NCBI GenBank assembly: GCA_902768105.1
Contig: CACXJZ010000002.1
Span: 1 to 64,000 of the forward strand
From: an uncultured Prevotellaceae bacterium
Lineage (GTDB): Bacteria > Bacteroidota > Bacteroidia > Bacteroidales > Bacteroidaceae
Length of the DNA stretch: 64,000 nucleotides
Direction of reading: 5' to 3'
The notes under the pieces are model-generated. The model was not told the DNA's origin and searched no databases. It saw nothing but the letters and a program-made list of their open reading frames with translations. Both the position numbers and the translations under genes were made by a program. Below, in pieces: positions 42,583 to 50,315 of the stretch (positions are counted from its first letter, which is position 1; each line of letters starts with the position of its first letter).

Positions 42583-42890
42583 GATTGATAGTTTTAGGTT
42601 CACTTGCATCGACTATCAATCGCTGACGCACAAAGAAAGCGTGATGCTTCTTATGCGTTGAACTTTGGGGCATGCGTAGGAACCGGGACCCCATCCTTCC
42701 ACTAAGAATACACCACGCCTATTGGCGCGAATGCATTGCTATAATCGGAAGGAATGGGGGATGCGATGTTCCACACCCCACAATCTCTATTACTTCGAAG
42801 CGTTTTTTATCCCAAATTGTTTCCTACGCATTTTGGTTCAACGCGAAATAATAGCTAATGCTTTCTATTAGTCCGGATTTCTCCCCGAAC
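42583..42890 (-). ncRNA. Structured leader of the methyltransferase operon
   Basis: No ORF; many perfect inverted repeats instead. GCGTTGAAC (42655-42663) pairs with GTTCAACGC (42836-42844). ATGCGTAGGAA (42672-42682) pairs with TTCCTACGCAT (42821-42831). CCCCATCCTTCC (42689-42700) pairs with GGAAGG-A-ATGGGG (42747-42759), and CGCC-TATT-GGCG is at 42716-42727. A separate hairpin, GATTGATAGT/ACTATCAATC (42583-42621), sits five bases before the start codon. Together they form a branched fold of about 260 nt in the RNA from the promoter at 42897. It could be a regulatory leader or an independent RNA. I recognise no known class. Confidence 0.6.
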
Positions 42891-42896
42891 CGACGG

Positions 42897-42904
42897 CAAA
42901 GGTA
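42897..42904 (-). promoter_or_regulatory. Promoter -7 element of the methyltransferase operon
   Basis: TACCTTTG on the minus strand, about 320 bases upstream of the methyltransferase start, implying the long structured leader. A matching -33 element is not clear. Confidence 0.6.
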
Positions 42905-42954
42905 CAAATTTTATTTGTAAATAAGGTCTTTATAACGAAAAAACTGCGAAAAAA

Positions 42955-42980
42955 GGCAAGTTTCACCGATGAAACTTGCC
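42955..42980 (-). terminator. Terminator of the HTH-HicB gene
   Basis: GGCAAGTTTCA, loop CCGA, TGAAACTTGCC: a perfect 11-bp stem. On the minus strand it is followed by TTTTTTCG. It separates the regulator gene from the restriction-type operon. Confidence 0.85.
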
Positions 42981-43014
42981 TTAAAGCTCCTTTTAGAGCA
43001 TGATATGTCTCAGC

Positions 43015-43710
43015 TCATACCACAACAGCTGTAAGCTCTTTGCCAATTTTCTGTATCGCCTCTGCAATACGCTTTATCTGATTCGGACTTGCGTTTTTTG
43101 TTCCTTTAGCATATCGTGAAAGCAAGCTTTGCTTTATATCCGTAACGCGACTGATAGCTGCGAAAGGAACATAAGGACTATAGGCATTCAACAACGATCT
43201 CACATCAAGGAATTTGTACTCAAAGTCATACTTCTTTTTAGCAAGCCACCAGGGCACCTTATCACCATTGGCAGCCATTTCTTTTAGGTGAGAATCAATG
43301 CCCTCTTCAACTTCAATCTGCAATTCTGCAAATGTTTCTGCGGTAAACACAAAAGTCCCTGACAAAAAATCTGTAACCGATGCTGAGAAACCGTTCTCAC
43401 ACCAAGTTACCTCAACCCGAATCTTCTTGTCTAATACATTCATTTTAGGAAGTGGAAGTAATCTTAGGGCAGACAAATACGTTTCTATTTTCCACGCAAT
43501 CTGTGTTATAGAGAAGCCCAACACCTCGGCATATTCTATCAGTTCAAGAATATCAATCCTTCTTGAACCGGCCTCCATTCTGGATATGGATTCCTGTCCG
43601 ACATCCATCTTCCGAGCAAAAACTTCCTGTCCCAGCTCCAGGCAATTGCGTTCATGCTGAAGCAGGTATCCTATTTCCTTCCATCGTTTATTTTTCAATG
43701 CTTCGCTCAT
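43015..43710 (-). CDS. XRE-type HTH and HicB-like fusion regulator, 231 aa
   Basis: The start is taken at 43710 (MSEALKNKRWKEIGYLL); the -7 element lies only eight bases upstream, so the mRNA is probably leaderless. Residues 8-70 form an XRE helix-turn-helix (GQEVFARKMDVGQESISRME). Residues 90-231 resemble Bacteroidota HicB antitoxins: a partly degraded RNase-H-like domain (FSASVTDFLSGTFVFTAETF) followed by LLSRYAKGTKNASPNQIKRI, a second HTH. No HicA toxin gene is adjacent, so an orphan antitoxin-derived repressor is likely, perhaps acting at the dyad at 43803-43845. Confidence 0.72.
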   Translation of the reverse strand: MSEALKNKRWKEIGYLLQHERNCLELGQEVFARKMDVGQESISRMEAGSRRIDILELIEYAEVLGFSITQIAWKIETYLSALRLLPLPKMNVLDKKIRVEVTWCENGFSASVTDFLSGTFVFTAETFAELQIEVEEGIDSHLKEMAANGDKVPWWLAKKKYDFEYKFLDVRSLLNAYSPYVPFAAISRVTDIKQSLLSRYAKGTKNASPNQIKRIAEAIQKIGKELTAVVV

Positions 43711-43718
43711 ATCGGATG

Positions 43719-43726
43719 CAAAGGTA
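43719..43726 (-). promoter_or_regulatory. Promoter -7 element of the HTH-HicB gene
   Basis: TACCTTTG on the minus strand, ending eight bases before the ATG. The start site would fall at or next to the start codon, giving a leaderless transcript. Confidence 0.6.
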
Positions 43727-43802
43727 ATAAAAATGTTACCAAAACCATACAAAATATGCGAAAATCGACAAACCAGATCACGGTAGACCCAAAACACTAA
43801 AA

Positions 43803-43845
43803 TGTACGTATTGCAACCGAACGTGTTCGGGATGCAAGGTGTACA
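43803..43845. promoter_or_regulatory. Extended dyad, candidate operator
   Basis: Three nested symmetric pairs: TGTAC (43803-43807) with GTACA (43841-43845), TTGCA (43811-43815) with TGCAA (43833-43837), and CCGAAC (43817-43822) with GTTCGG (43825-43830). It lies between the divergent HTH-HicB gene and the replication module, where an autoregulatory repressor would bind. Confidence 0.6.
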
Positions 43846-43884
43846 CGGTGTCCCTTGTTTATCAAACTAACAACTTTCAAGAAA

Positions 43885-44220
43885 ATGAAAAAGAAAGTTT
43901 TCAATGCTGTCCGTCACGGCAGCAAGCGAGTGAAAAGGATTTCGAGAGAAGTCCGAGTGTTGGATCTGCAAGCAGCTTACGGCATCAGCGAGAATGCGTT
44001 AAGCACGCTGATGGTGATGGCGAACCCGCACAAGCACGCGAACCTTTTTTATAAGGTATGCAACTGCCTGCGTGGTTTCGATGCTCACCTGCAGGGTGTA
44101 ATCGTGGAAGCTTTAGCCTTGTACTACACAGGCGAAGCATACACTATCACCAGCATTGAGCATGTCAACGAGCTGCTGATAAACCTCTATCGTGAGTGTG
44201 ACCAAATCAGTATGTCGTAA
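43885..44220 (+). CDS. Small basic protein upstream of the helicase, 111 aa
   Basis: The start is at ATG 43885 (MKKKVFNAVRHGSKRVKRISREV) rather than the earlier TTG at 43855. The N terminus is very basic, suggesting nucleic-acid contact. The middle (LDLQAAYGISENALSTLMVM) and the C-terminal half are helical. No family is recognised. It begins the replication module and faces the HTH-HicB gene across the dyad. Confidence 0.55.
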   Translation: MKKKVFNAVRHGSKRVKRISREVRVLDLQAAYGISENALSTLMVMANPHKHANLFYKVCNCLRGFDAHLQGVIVEALALYYTGEAYTITSIEHVNELLINLYRECDQISMS

Positions 44221-44233
44221 CCCTCTCTTGCTT

Positions 44234-44274
44234 GGGCAGTGCGGGTGGCTTTTAGTGCCTCCGCACGGTTGCCC
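44234..44274 (+). other. Strong three-part RNA hairpin between small gene and helicase
   Basis: GGGCA/TGCCC, GTGCGG/CCGCAC and GGC/GCC stack into one interrupted stem (44234-44274) with loop TTTTAGT. The following bases are TTGCAGCC, not a T tract, so it may be an attenuator or processing site rather than a terminator. Confidence 0.55.
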
Positions 44275-44346
44275 TTGCAGCCGGAAGCAAAAATCATTAT
44301 ATTGCGCGAAAAGAACAGAAACAAGAATAATAAAATAGATAAGGTT

Positions 44347-45804
44347 ATGAAAAGTAAGATTGACCCCTTAGCAAATGAACTTGCTGCAAAGCACAGTGAG
44401 TTAGAAGCACAGCGCAAGGTGCGCGAGAAAGAGTTAGGCGACCTTAACCTGGGTAGAATCTTGGATGGCATCCAGTCGAAAGCAGAGACCATCGCGGCGA
44501 TTAGAGATGTGACCAAGGGCAAAGGCGATAAGAAGATCATGCAGGTGGTGGAGACTGAGATTATCCGCTCTGCTGATGGTGCTCTGTGGTGCCCCGACTA
44601 CTCTTCACGTCCGAATGCCGAGCAGGATATCAACTGTTTCGTGAAGACTCATTGGGTCGCGATTGATGCACCCGTCTGGAAGTATTTCGTCATCCAATGT
44701 GCCGAGCGTTGTGGACTGCCTCAGGAATTGAAGATGGACGCTGATTTTATGAAGAAGTTAGTTAACCATACAGCCTTCAACTTTTTTAAGGCGCTCAAGG
44801 CCAACATTCCCTACGATGAGGTGTGGCTCAACATGCCTGACGAAACTTTGGTTATCAATAGCAAAGGTAACGTCAGCAGCCATCCGCATCGTCCGGAAGA
44901 TTTATTCTTCTATAGCCTTGGCTACTTTTACGACGAGAACGCTGAATGTCCGACCTGGCTTGCTTTCCTTGACCGCATGCTACCTGAGGCAGAGGCTCAG
45001 AAGGTGCTGGCGGAGTATTTCTGTTACATACTGATGAAGACTCATCGCTATGAACGTATGCTGTGGCTCTATGGCCCAGGACAAAACGGTAAGTCAACGG
45101 TATTGAACGTGCTGGAAGCCCTTTTGGGGTCTGCCAACATCAGTACAATCAGTCTGTCGCAGCTGACCAAAGATCAGAAAATCCGTCATGGCATTGAACA
45201 CAAGATGCTGAACATCAGTTCTGAAACCGGTCGCGACGTAGATGCTGATGTGTTGAAGCAGCTGGTTACTGGCGAAAAGGTGACCGTTGAGCGTAAGTAT
45301 CATGATGCCCGTCAGACGGATGACTATGGCAAGTTCATCGTGGCCACCAACAACATGCCCAAGGCTGAGGATACCTTTGCCTTCTTCCGTCGTATGATTA
45401 TCATGCCTTTCGAGGTGGTCATACCTGACTCCGAAAAGGATACCCACCTGATTGACAAGCTCAAGGAGGAACTGCCGGGCATCCTGAATTGGGTGTTGGC
45501 AGCATTCCCCGGACTTGTAGAACGCAACGAGTTCACCGAAAGCGAGTTGTGCAACCAGGCCCTGAAGAGATATAAGGCTCAGGCCGACAGTGTTTTCTTG
45601 TTCATTGATCAGATGTGCCAGAAGTCGAGTTCAGCGACCCGTGGGGATTATCTCTATAATGCCTACAAGGATTTCTGCATATTCATGAGACTGGAGAAGA
45701 AAGTAGGCCGTAACGAATTCTACAAGCAGTTGGAGGCACATGGACACAAGCCCGCACCTAACGGCAACGATGCCAAGATGTTTAACCTGAAACTCTCGGA
45801 ATAA
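44347..45804 (+). CDS. D5/P4-type replicative helicase (primase C-terminal family), 485 aa
   Basis: Walker A GPGQNGKST lies at residues 243-251, followed by the D5-like helicase pattern (HKMLNISSETGRDVDADVLK and GEKVTVERKYHDARQ, KFIVATNNMPKAED, arginine-finger-like FFRRMIIMPF). This is the superfamily 3 helicase of phages, satellites and plasmids that unwinds the replication origin. The ATG at 44347 is used; the upstream frame overlaps the hairpin. It ends one base before the CHC2 primase. No N-terminal primase domain is fused, and the primase is encoded separately. Confidence 0.85.
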   Translation: MKSKIDPLANELAAKHSELEAQRKVREKELGDLNLGRILDGIQSKAETIAAIRDVTKGKGDKKIMQVVETEIIRSADGALWCPDYSSRPNAEQDINCFVKTHWVAIDAPVWKYFVIQCAERCGLPQELKMDADFMKKLVNHTAFNFFKALKANIPYDEVWLNMPDETLVINSKGNVSSHPHRPEDLFFYSLGYFYDENAECPTWLAFLDRMLPEAEAQKVLAEYFCYILMKTHRYERMLWLYGPGQNGKSTVLNVLEALLGSANISTISLSQLTKDQKIRHGIEHKMLNISSETGRDVDADVLKQLVTGEKVTVERKYHDARQTDDYGKFIVATNNMPKAEDTFAFFRRMIIMPFEVVIPDSEKDTHLIDKLKEELPGILNWVLAAFPGLVERNEFTESELCNQALKRYKAQADSVFLFIDQMCQKSSSATRGDYLYNAYKDFCIFMRLEKKVGRNEFYKQLEAHGHKPAPNGNDAKMFNLKLSE

Positions 45805-45805
45805 T

Positions 45806-46906
45806 ATGGATAAGCAGCAGTATGAACACTACGATGACAAGCGCCTTAACGAACTTAACATCGTTGAGGTGGCTCGTCGTTTGAACCTCAAACTCCATCG
45901 CGCTGGCGCATACTACAAGACAAATTGTCTGTGGCATCCCGACAGTAACCCATCGCTCATGCTCTATAATAAAACCGGCGAACAGCATTGTCATTGCTAT
46001 TCGTGCGGTGCCCACCATTCGGTTATTGACCTCGTAATGGAAGCAGGAGGCTGGACATTTCAGAAGGCCTGTGAATGGCTCTCCCGTGAATTCGGTATAG
46101 GCACTATAAAGTCATGGAACTATTTCCCTGCACCACTACCGAAAGTTGCCGAGCCAACCCCACCGAAAGAGTACCAATACATCCCGATGGAGATGATTGA
46201 CCCTTTGGTGTCGGTTGATAGTTCGCTGTGTCATTGCCTGATGCGCATGGCGCATACCAAGGATGCTCTGTGGACTCCCCAGGCGATTGAATGGCAGGTG
46301 GAGGAATACCGTCTTGGATGCTGTTCGCTATGGGGCAAGGACGATTGGACGGTCTATCCCTGCATCGACTACTGGGGCCGTGTCTGCAATCTCAAAGTGC
46401 AGCACTACGACACCACAGCAGAATCAGCGCGTTTCGGTCATGATGACATTGGGAATAGCTATTGGCTGGCCAGCATGTGGCTGAAGGAAGGAAAGCTGAA
46501 GCCAGAGGCTGGGAAAAAAGTTGAGGATGTCAGCTTCCGCAACAACTGCATGTTTGGCGAACATCTGCTCAAACGCTATCCATCTACTCAGGTGGCACTG
46601 GTTGAGAGTCCCAAGAATGCTATTTTCGGGGCCTTGGCCTTTCCTGAGATGGTTTGGATTGCTGCAGGTAATAAGCACAACTTGAATCGTGAGGTACTTG
46701 AACCGCTTCGCAACCGTGAAGTCTTAGCAATACCCGACCGTGATGCCATACCTTTGTGGACTAGTTTGCTGGAAGGTATGCGTGACCTGGCCAACTTCAC
46801 CGTCAGTGACTTTTGTGAGCATCATGCACCAGAGGGACAGCCAAAGTTCGATATTGCCGACTATCTGCAAGGGGATTTTAATGGACTTTTATCAGATGCC
46901 AAATAG
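45806..46906 (+). CDS. CHC2 zinc-finger DNA primase, 366 aa
   Basis: The N-terminal zinc ribbon shows Cys41, His44, Cys64 and Cys67 (CLWHPDSNPS ... HCHCYSCGA), as in DnaG-type CHC2 domains. A TOPRIM-like segment, VALVESPKNAIFGALAF, lies near residues 266-282, and IPDRDAI near 312-318 may supply the second acidic cluster. It makes RNA primers for replication with the helicase encoded immediately upstream. The helicase-primase pair and the following iterons indicate an autonomously replicating element. Confidence 0.8.
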   Translation: MDKQQYEHYDDKRLNELNIVEVARRLNLKLHRAGAYYKTNCLWHPDSNPSLMLYNKTGEQHCHCYSCGAHHSVIDLVMEAGGWTFQKACEWLSREFGIGTIKSWNYFPAPLPKVAEPTPPKEYQYIPMEMIDPLVSVDSSLCHCLMRMAHTKDALWTPQAIEWQVEEYRLGCCSLWGKDDWTVYPCIDYWGRVCNLKVQHYDTTAESARFGHDDIGNSYWLASMWLKEGKLKPEAGKKVEDVSFRNNCMFGEHLLKRYPSTQVALVESPKNAIFGALAFPEMVWIAAGNKHNLNREVLEPLRNREVLAIPDRDAIPLWTSLLEGMRDLANFTVSDFCEHHAPEGQPKFDIADYLQGDFNGLLSDAK

Positions 46907-47115
46907 CGCCAATTCGTTTATTCACAGAGGCTTACGTTAGAAGTTTATGGATTATTTGCTATTTATCACAAAAAAAAAAAATTTTGCAATTTCTTTTTCA
47001 ATTTTTGAGAAATATCTTGAAAAAATCCCAATACAATCAGTACAACAAACTATAATTCAAAGCTTTGCTATATTTGAAAGACCAACAAAAACCCCACAAA
47101 TATGCCTTTCTGACC

Positions 47116-47203
47116 CTCACAGAACGGCGTTTTCAGGTGGTCAAAGTGGCGTTTCAACGTGGTCAGAACGGCGTTATGAGGATGGCAAAACGGCGTATTT
47201 GAA
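47116..47203. repeat. Four tandem 22-bp iteron-like repeats, candidate origin
   Basis: Contiguous units begin at 47116, 47138, 47160 and 47182. The core (AACGGCGT in three, AGTGGCGT in the second) recurs every 22 bases, at 47123, 47145, 47167 and 47189. The flanks vary around TGGTCA. The 210 bases before are very AT-rich, including an A11-type run at 46971-46981, as in melting regions of origins. Iterons beside a helicase-primase pair suggest a replication origin. Binding sites for a regulator of the HU gene are the alternative. Confidence 0.65.
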
Positions 47204-47272
47204 GAATGAAAAAAGTTGATAATTTATTGAAAATAAATTGGTTAAATGTTTGGTAGTCTCAGGATTTTTTTG

Positions 47273-47303
47273 TACCTTTGCAATACATCTGATGGATGTA
47301 TTG
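47273..47303 (+). promoter_or_regulatory. Promoter and 5' hairpin of the HU gene
   Basis: TACCTTTG at 47273-47280 is followed at once by CAATACATC-TGATG-GATGTATTG (47281-47303), a perfect 9-bp stem close to the expected 5' end of the RNA. It may stabilise the message. The start codon is 112 bases further on. Confidence 0.65.
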
Positions 47304-47415
47304 CGAGTGTGGGCGGCGCCTCAACAAAGCAAGCTTTGCACTCGACTTGCACCACACTTGTCACGTAGTCAAAGAGGCTGCGGTGTTTTCATTAACCTTT
47401 TTAATCTGTTTAGTT

Positions 47416-47895
47416 ATGGCAGTACGTTATGTTTTGCAGCAATGCAACAACCAGAAGTCGGACAACTACGGGCAGTATGTGGCTCGTGTCCGCACGCTGG
47501 GCACCATCTCGACCGCTGAGCTGTCGGAGCAGGTGCAGCAGAACGCTTCCGTGAAGCGCTCTGACGTGAAGGCCGTCATCGAGGAGTTCGTTGACGTGCT
47601 GAAGGAGAAGCTGGGTGAAGGCTTCTCAGTGAAAATCGACGGAATAGGGACTTTCTCGCCCCGCATCCGCGCCAAGTACCAGCAGGTGACCGCAGAGAGT
47701 CCCTACGACATCGACAAGGTGGATGCTCATGGTAATCGTGCCGGCATTGTCAGCGTGGGTGTCCTGTTCCGTCCTGAGCGCAAGCGCACCTCTGGTGGCA
47801 CCATCCAGACGCTGATGCCCGAGCGCAAGCTCAGAAAGTGGGAGAACTACGTCCAACAGACCACGCCGTCCGGCAACGGTGGCGGTGGTGATTAG
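47416..47895 (+). CDS. HU-family DNA-binding protein, Bacteroidota long type, 159 aa
   Basis: The start is at ATG 47416 (MAVRYVLQQCNNQKSDNYG); the upstream part of the frame is leader. The fold is HU/IHF-like: helices to about residue 75, then VKIDGIGTFSPRIRAKYQQV for the beta arm, then a C-terminal extension. Proteins of this type often accompany primase/helicase genes in Bacteroidota mobile or phage-derived loci. It probably bends DNA at the nearby repeats or acts as a general nucleoid protein. A terminator follows. Confidence 0.8.
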   Translation: MAVRYVLQQCNNQKSDNYGQYVARVRTLGTISTAELSEQVQQNASVKRSDVKAVIEEFVDVLKEKLGEGFSVKIDGIGTFSPRIRAKYQQVTAESPYDIDKVDAHGNRAGIVSVGVLFRPERKRTSGGTIQTLMPERKLRKWENYVQQTTPSGNGGGGD

Positions 47896-47920
47896 ACCAA
47901 GGACCCCGGACCCTTCCAAA

Positions 47921-47947
47921 CCTCCCCTGTTTAGGGGAGGCTTTTTT
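47921..47947 (+). terminator. Terminator made of a palindromic repeat copy
   Basis: CCTCCCCTGTTTAGGGGAGG followed by CTTTTTT. The stem is CCTCCCC/GGGGAGG and belongs to the C/G-rich family found elsewhere in regions 2 and 4. Confidence 0.85.
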
Positions 47948-48002
47948 GTGCATTTTCCTCGCTTTTTGATAAAAATAACACGTTTGACAAAAAAAACTCT
48001 AT

Positions 48003-48040
48003 ATTCTAAACTCTAAACTCTAAACTTTTTATTACCTTTG
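48003..48040 (+). promoter_or_regulatory. Short tandem repeat and promoter before the TMEM43-like gene
   Basis: A 7-bp unit close to TCTAAAC is repeated about four times (48003-48026), directly before TACCTTTG (48033-48040). Changes in copy number would alter the spacing or the upstream element of this promoter. Confidence 0.6.
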
Positions 48041-48080
48041 CAAACTGCAAGAGAAATCTTTTAAATAATCATAAACAAAA

Positions 48081-49361
48081 ATGGCTTATACAGAGACAAA
48101 AACAACTGGCTACGGCACACGTGTAAAGAACTCGTGTGGTAGCATCGTGACAGGTATCGTGCTCTTCTGCGCCGCAACTGCTTTGCTGTGGTGGAACGAA
48201 GGACGCGCAGTAAAAACGGCAGACATGCTCGAGGAGGCTGAGGGTGCCTGCGTAGAGCTTGCAAACGCTGACAAGATTGACCGCGAGCATGAGGGTGACC
48301 TGGTTTGCGTGTCAGGCTTCGCTACGACCGAGGACTCGCTCATAGACGAGCAGTATGGCATCGGCGTGAAGGCTATCAGCCTGCAGCGCAAGGTGGAGTA
48401 TTACCAGTACGTGGAGCACTCAGAGACCAAGAAGGAAGACAAGCTGGGTGGCAAGCAGGTGGAGACCACTACCTACACCTACAAGAAGGACTGGGTGAGC
48501 AGCCCCATTGAGTCGGGTGAGTTCCACGACCCTGCCTATCAGAACAAGAATACCGTCCTGGCTACGGTTGAGAATCAGGATCTGTGGGCACAGAACGTGA
48601 CCTTCGGCGCCTATAAGCTGAACGAGAGTCTGATTCATAGCATTTCCTCGAAGGAAGCTTTCGACGTGACGTTGAGCGATGATATGTTGAAGCAGATTGA
48701 CAAGGACACGAAGACTGCCTACGAGCGTTTCTATGGTGCCGTGACGACGACCGCCAAGCCCCAGGCTGTGCCCGATTCTACCGGTACGGCAACGGCTGAG
48801 GCCAGCGCCTACGACTTCATTCACGTGAGCAAGAACGAGATTTACTACGGTCGTACTCCTGCCGCTCCTGAGGTAGGTGACGTGAAGGTGACGTTCGAGG
48901 TGGTTGTACCTGCCAAGGTTACGGTTGTGGCTCAGACTGCCGAAGACACCTTTAAGCCCTTCAAGGCTAAGAATGGCAAGACGTTCCAGACGCTCGTGAT
49001 GGGCAAGAAGGACGCTGCTGAGATTTTTGAGTCGGAGAACAGCGCCAACAGCACGTGGACCTGGATTCTGCGTATTGCCGGTATCTTCCTCGTAGTGTTT
49101 AGCCTGAAGATGATCTTCGGTTTCATCGAGACTATCCTGAAGGTTGTTCCCTTCGTGTCGAACATCGTGGGTTGGGGCGTCGGTATCGTCTGCACCATCG
49201 TCGGTGTGGTATGGTCGCTCATCGTGATTGCCGTGGCTTGGATTTTCTATCGTCCGCTGCTGGGCATCGCCCTGCTTGTTATCGCCGGTCTGCTTATCTG
49301 GCTGTTCGCCTTCAAGGGTAAGGACAAAATCAAGGAACTGGCAACTAAGAAGTCGGAGTAA
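48081..49361 (+). CDS. TMEM43-family membrane protein, 426 aa
   Basis: A first membrane helix at residues 20-40 (SIVTGIVLFCAATALLWW) is followed by WNEGRA, as in the bacterial TMEM43 (LUMA) family. The large periplasmic domain includes ETTTYTYKKDWVSSPIESGE, a hallmark segment, and three to four C-terminal helices fall between about 315 and 415. The molecular role of this family in bacteria is not established. It lies alone with a promoter, 12 bases before a nucleotidyltransferase gene on the same strand. Confidence 0.82.
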   Translation: MAYTETKTTGYGTRVKNSCGSIVTGIVLFCAATALLWWNEGRAVKTADMLEEAEGACVELANADKIDREHEGDLVCVSGFATTEDSLIDEQYGIGVKAISLQRKVEYYQYVEHSETKKEDKLGGKQVETTTYTYKKDWVSSPIESGEFHDPAYQNKNTVLATVENQDLWAQNVTFGAYKLNESLIHSISSKEAFDVTLSDDMLKQIDKDTKTAYERFYGAVTTTAKPQAVPDSTGTATAEASAYDFIHVSKNEIYYGRTPAAPEVGDVKVTFEVVVPAKVTVVAQTAEDTFKPFKAKNGKTFQTLVMGKKDAAEIFESENSANSTWTWILRIAGIFLVVFSLKMIFGFIETILKVVPFVSNIVGWGVGIVCTIVGVVWSLIVIAVAWIFYRPLLGIALLVIAGLLIWLFAFKGKDKIKELATKKSE

Positions 49362-49373
49362 AGGAGTAAGTAT

Positions 49374-50315
49374 ATGAAACCAACATTATTCTTATTGGCT
49401 GCCGGTATGGGTAGCCGCTATGGTGGTCTGAAGCAGCTTGACGGTCTGGGACCCAATGGTGAGACCATCATGGACTACAGCATCTATGACGCCATAGAGG
49501 CTGGCTTCGGCAAAATCGTGTGGGTTATCCGCAAGGACTTTGAGGAGCAGTTCCGCACGCAGATTCTCGCGAAGTACGAGGGCAAGGTACAGTGTGAGCT
49601 CTGCTTCCAGGCACTCGATGCGCTGCCCGAGGGCTTTAGCGTGCCCGAAGGCCGCCAGAAGCCGTGGGGAACGAATCACGCCGTGCTGATGGGTAAGGAC
49701 GTCATCAAGGAACCGTTCTGCGTCATCAACTGTGACGACTTCTACAACCGCGATGCCTTCATGGTTATCGGCAAATATCTCGCCAACCTGCCTGAAGGTA
49801 CGCGTGGCCAGTATGCTATGGTGGGCTTCCGCGTAGGCAATACGCTGAGTGAGAACGGTACCGTGGCCCGTGGCATCTGCTCGAAGAACGAACAAGGTCA
49901 TCTGACTACCGTCGTGGAGCGTACAGAGATTGTGCGTTGTGCAGCAGACGGCTCGAATGCCGGTGCTGCTACGGAGGCCATCCGTTATAAAGATGAGAAC
50001 GGTCAGTGGGTGGCTGTTGATGACAAGACGCCCGTATCCATGAACATGTGGGGCTTCACGCCCGACTACTTCGAGTACAGCGAGGAATATTTCAAGGAGT
50101 TCCTCAGCGACCCGAAGAACATGGAAAACCTGAAGGCAGAGTTCTTCATTCCGCTGATGGTCAACAAGCTCATCACCGACGGCACGGCCACCTGTGAGGT
50201 GCTCGACACCACCTCGAAATGGTTTGGCGTGACCTATGCTGCCGACCGTGAGGACACCGTAGCACGCATCAAGAAACTGGTTGATGAGGGCGTCTATCCC
50301 AATAAACTATTTTGA
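49374..50315 (+). CDS. Sugar-phosphate nucleotidyltransferase family protein, 313 aa
   Basis: N-terminal signature LLAAGMGSRYGGLKQLDGLGPNGE (residues 7-30) with the nucleotide-binding G-x-G-x-R...K, and the metal-binding INCDDFYNRDAF near 118-129. This GT-A fold enzyme family couples sugar phosphates to NTPs. The exact sugar and nucleotide are not clear; the family member is usually annotated simply as NTP transferase. It ends one base before the DHH phosphoesterase gene, so they are co-transcribed. Confidence 0.82.
   Translation: MKPTLFLLAAGMGSRYGGLKQLDGLGPNGETIMDYSIYDAIEAGFGKIVWVIRKDFEEQFRTQILAKYEGKVQCELCFQALDALPEGFSVPEGRQKPWGTNHAVLMGKDVIKEPFCVINCDDFYNRDAFMVIGKYLANLPEGTRGQYAMVGFRVGNTLSENGTVARGICSKNEQGHLTTVVERTEIVRCAADGSNAGAATEAIRYKDENGQWVAVDDKTPVSMNMWGFTPDYFEYSEEYFKEFLSDPKNMENLKAEFFIPLMVNKLITDGTATCEVLDTTSKWFGVTYAADREDTVARIKKLVDEGVYPNKLF

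Noticed and set aside
42583..42890. Retron msr/msd-type RNA
   Set aside because: Long inverted repeats are suggestive, but no reverse transcriptase is adjacent; the only one in the window is the DGR enzyme 27 kb away. Kept as an unclassified structured RNA.
43015..43710. Complete HicAB toxin-antitoxin pair
   Set aside because: No small HicA-like ORF of about 60-90 codons with the GSH motif is found on either side.
47116..47203. CRISPR array
   Set aside because: The 22-bp units are contiguous with no unique spacers and no cas genes nearby; iterons fit better.
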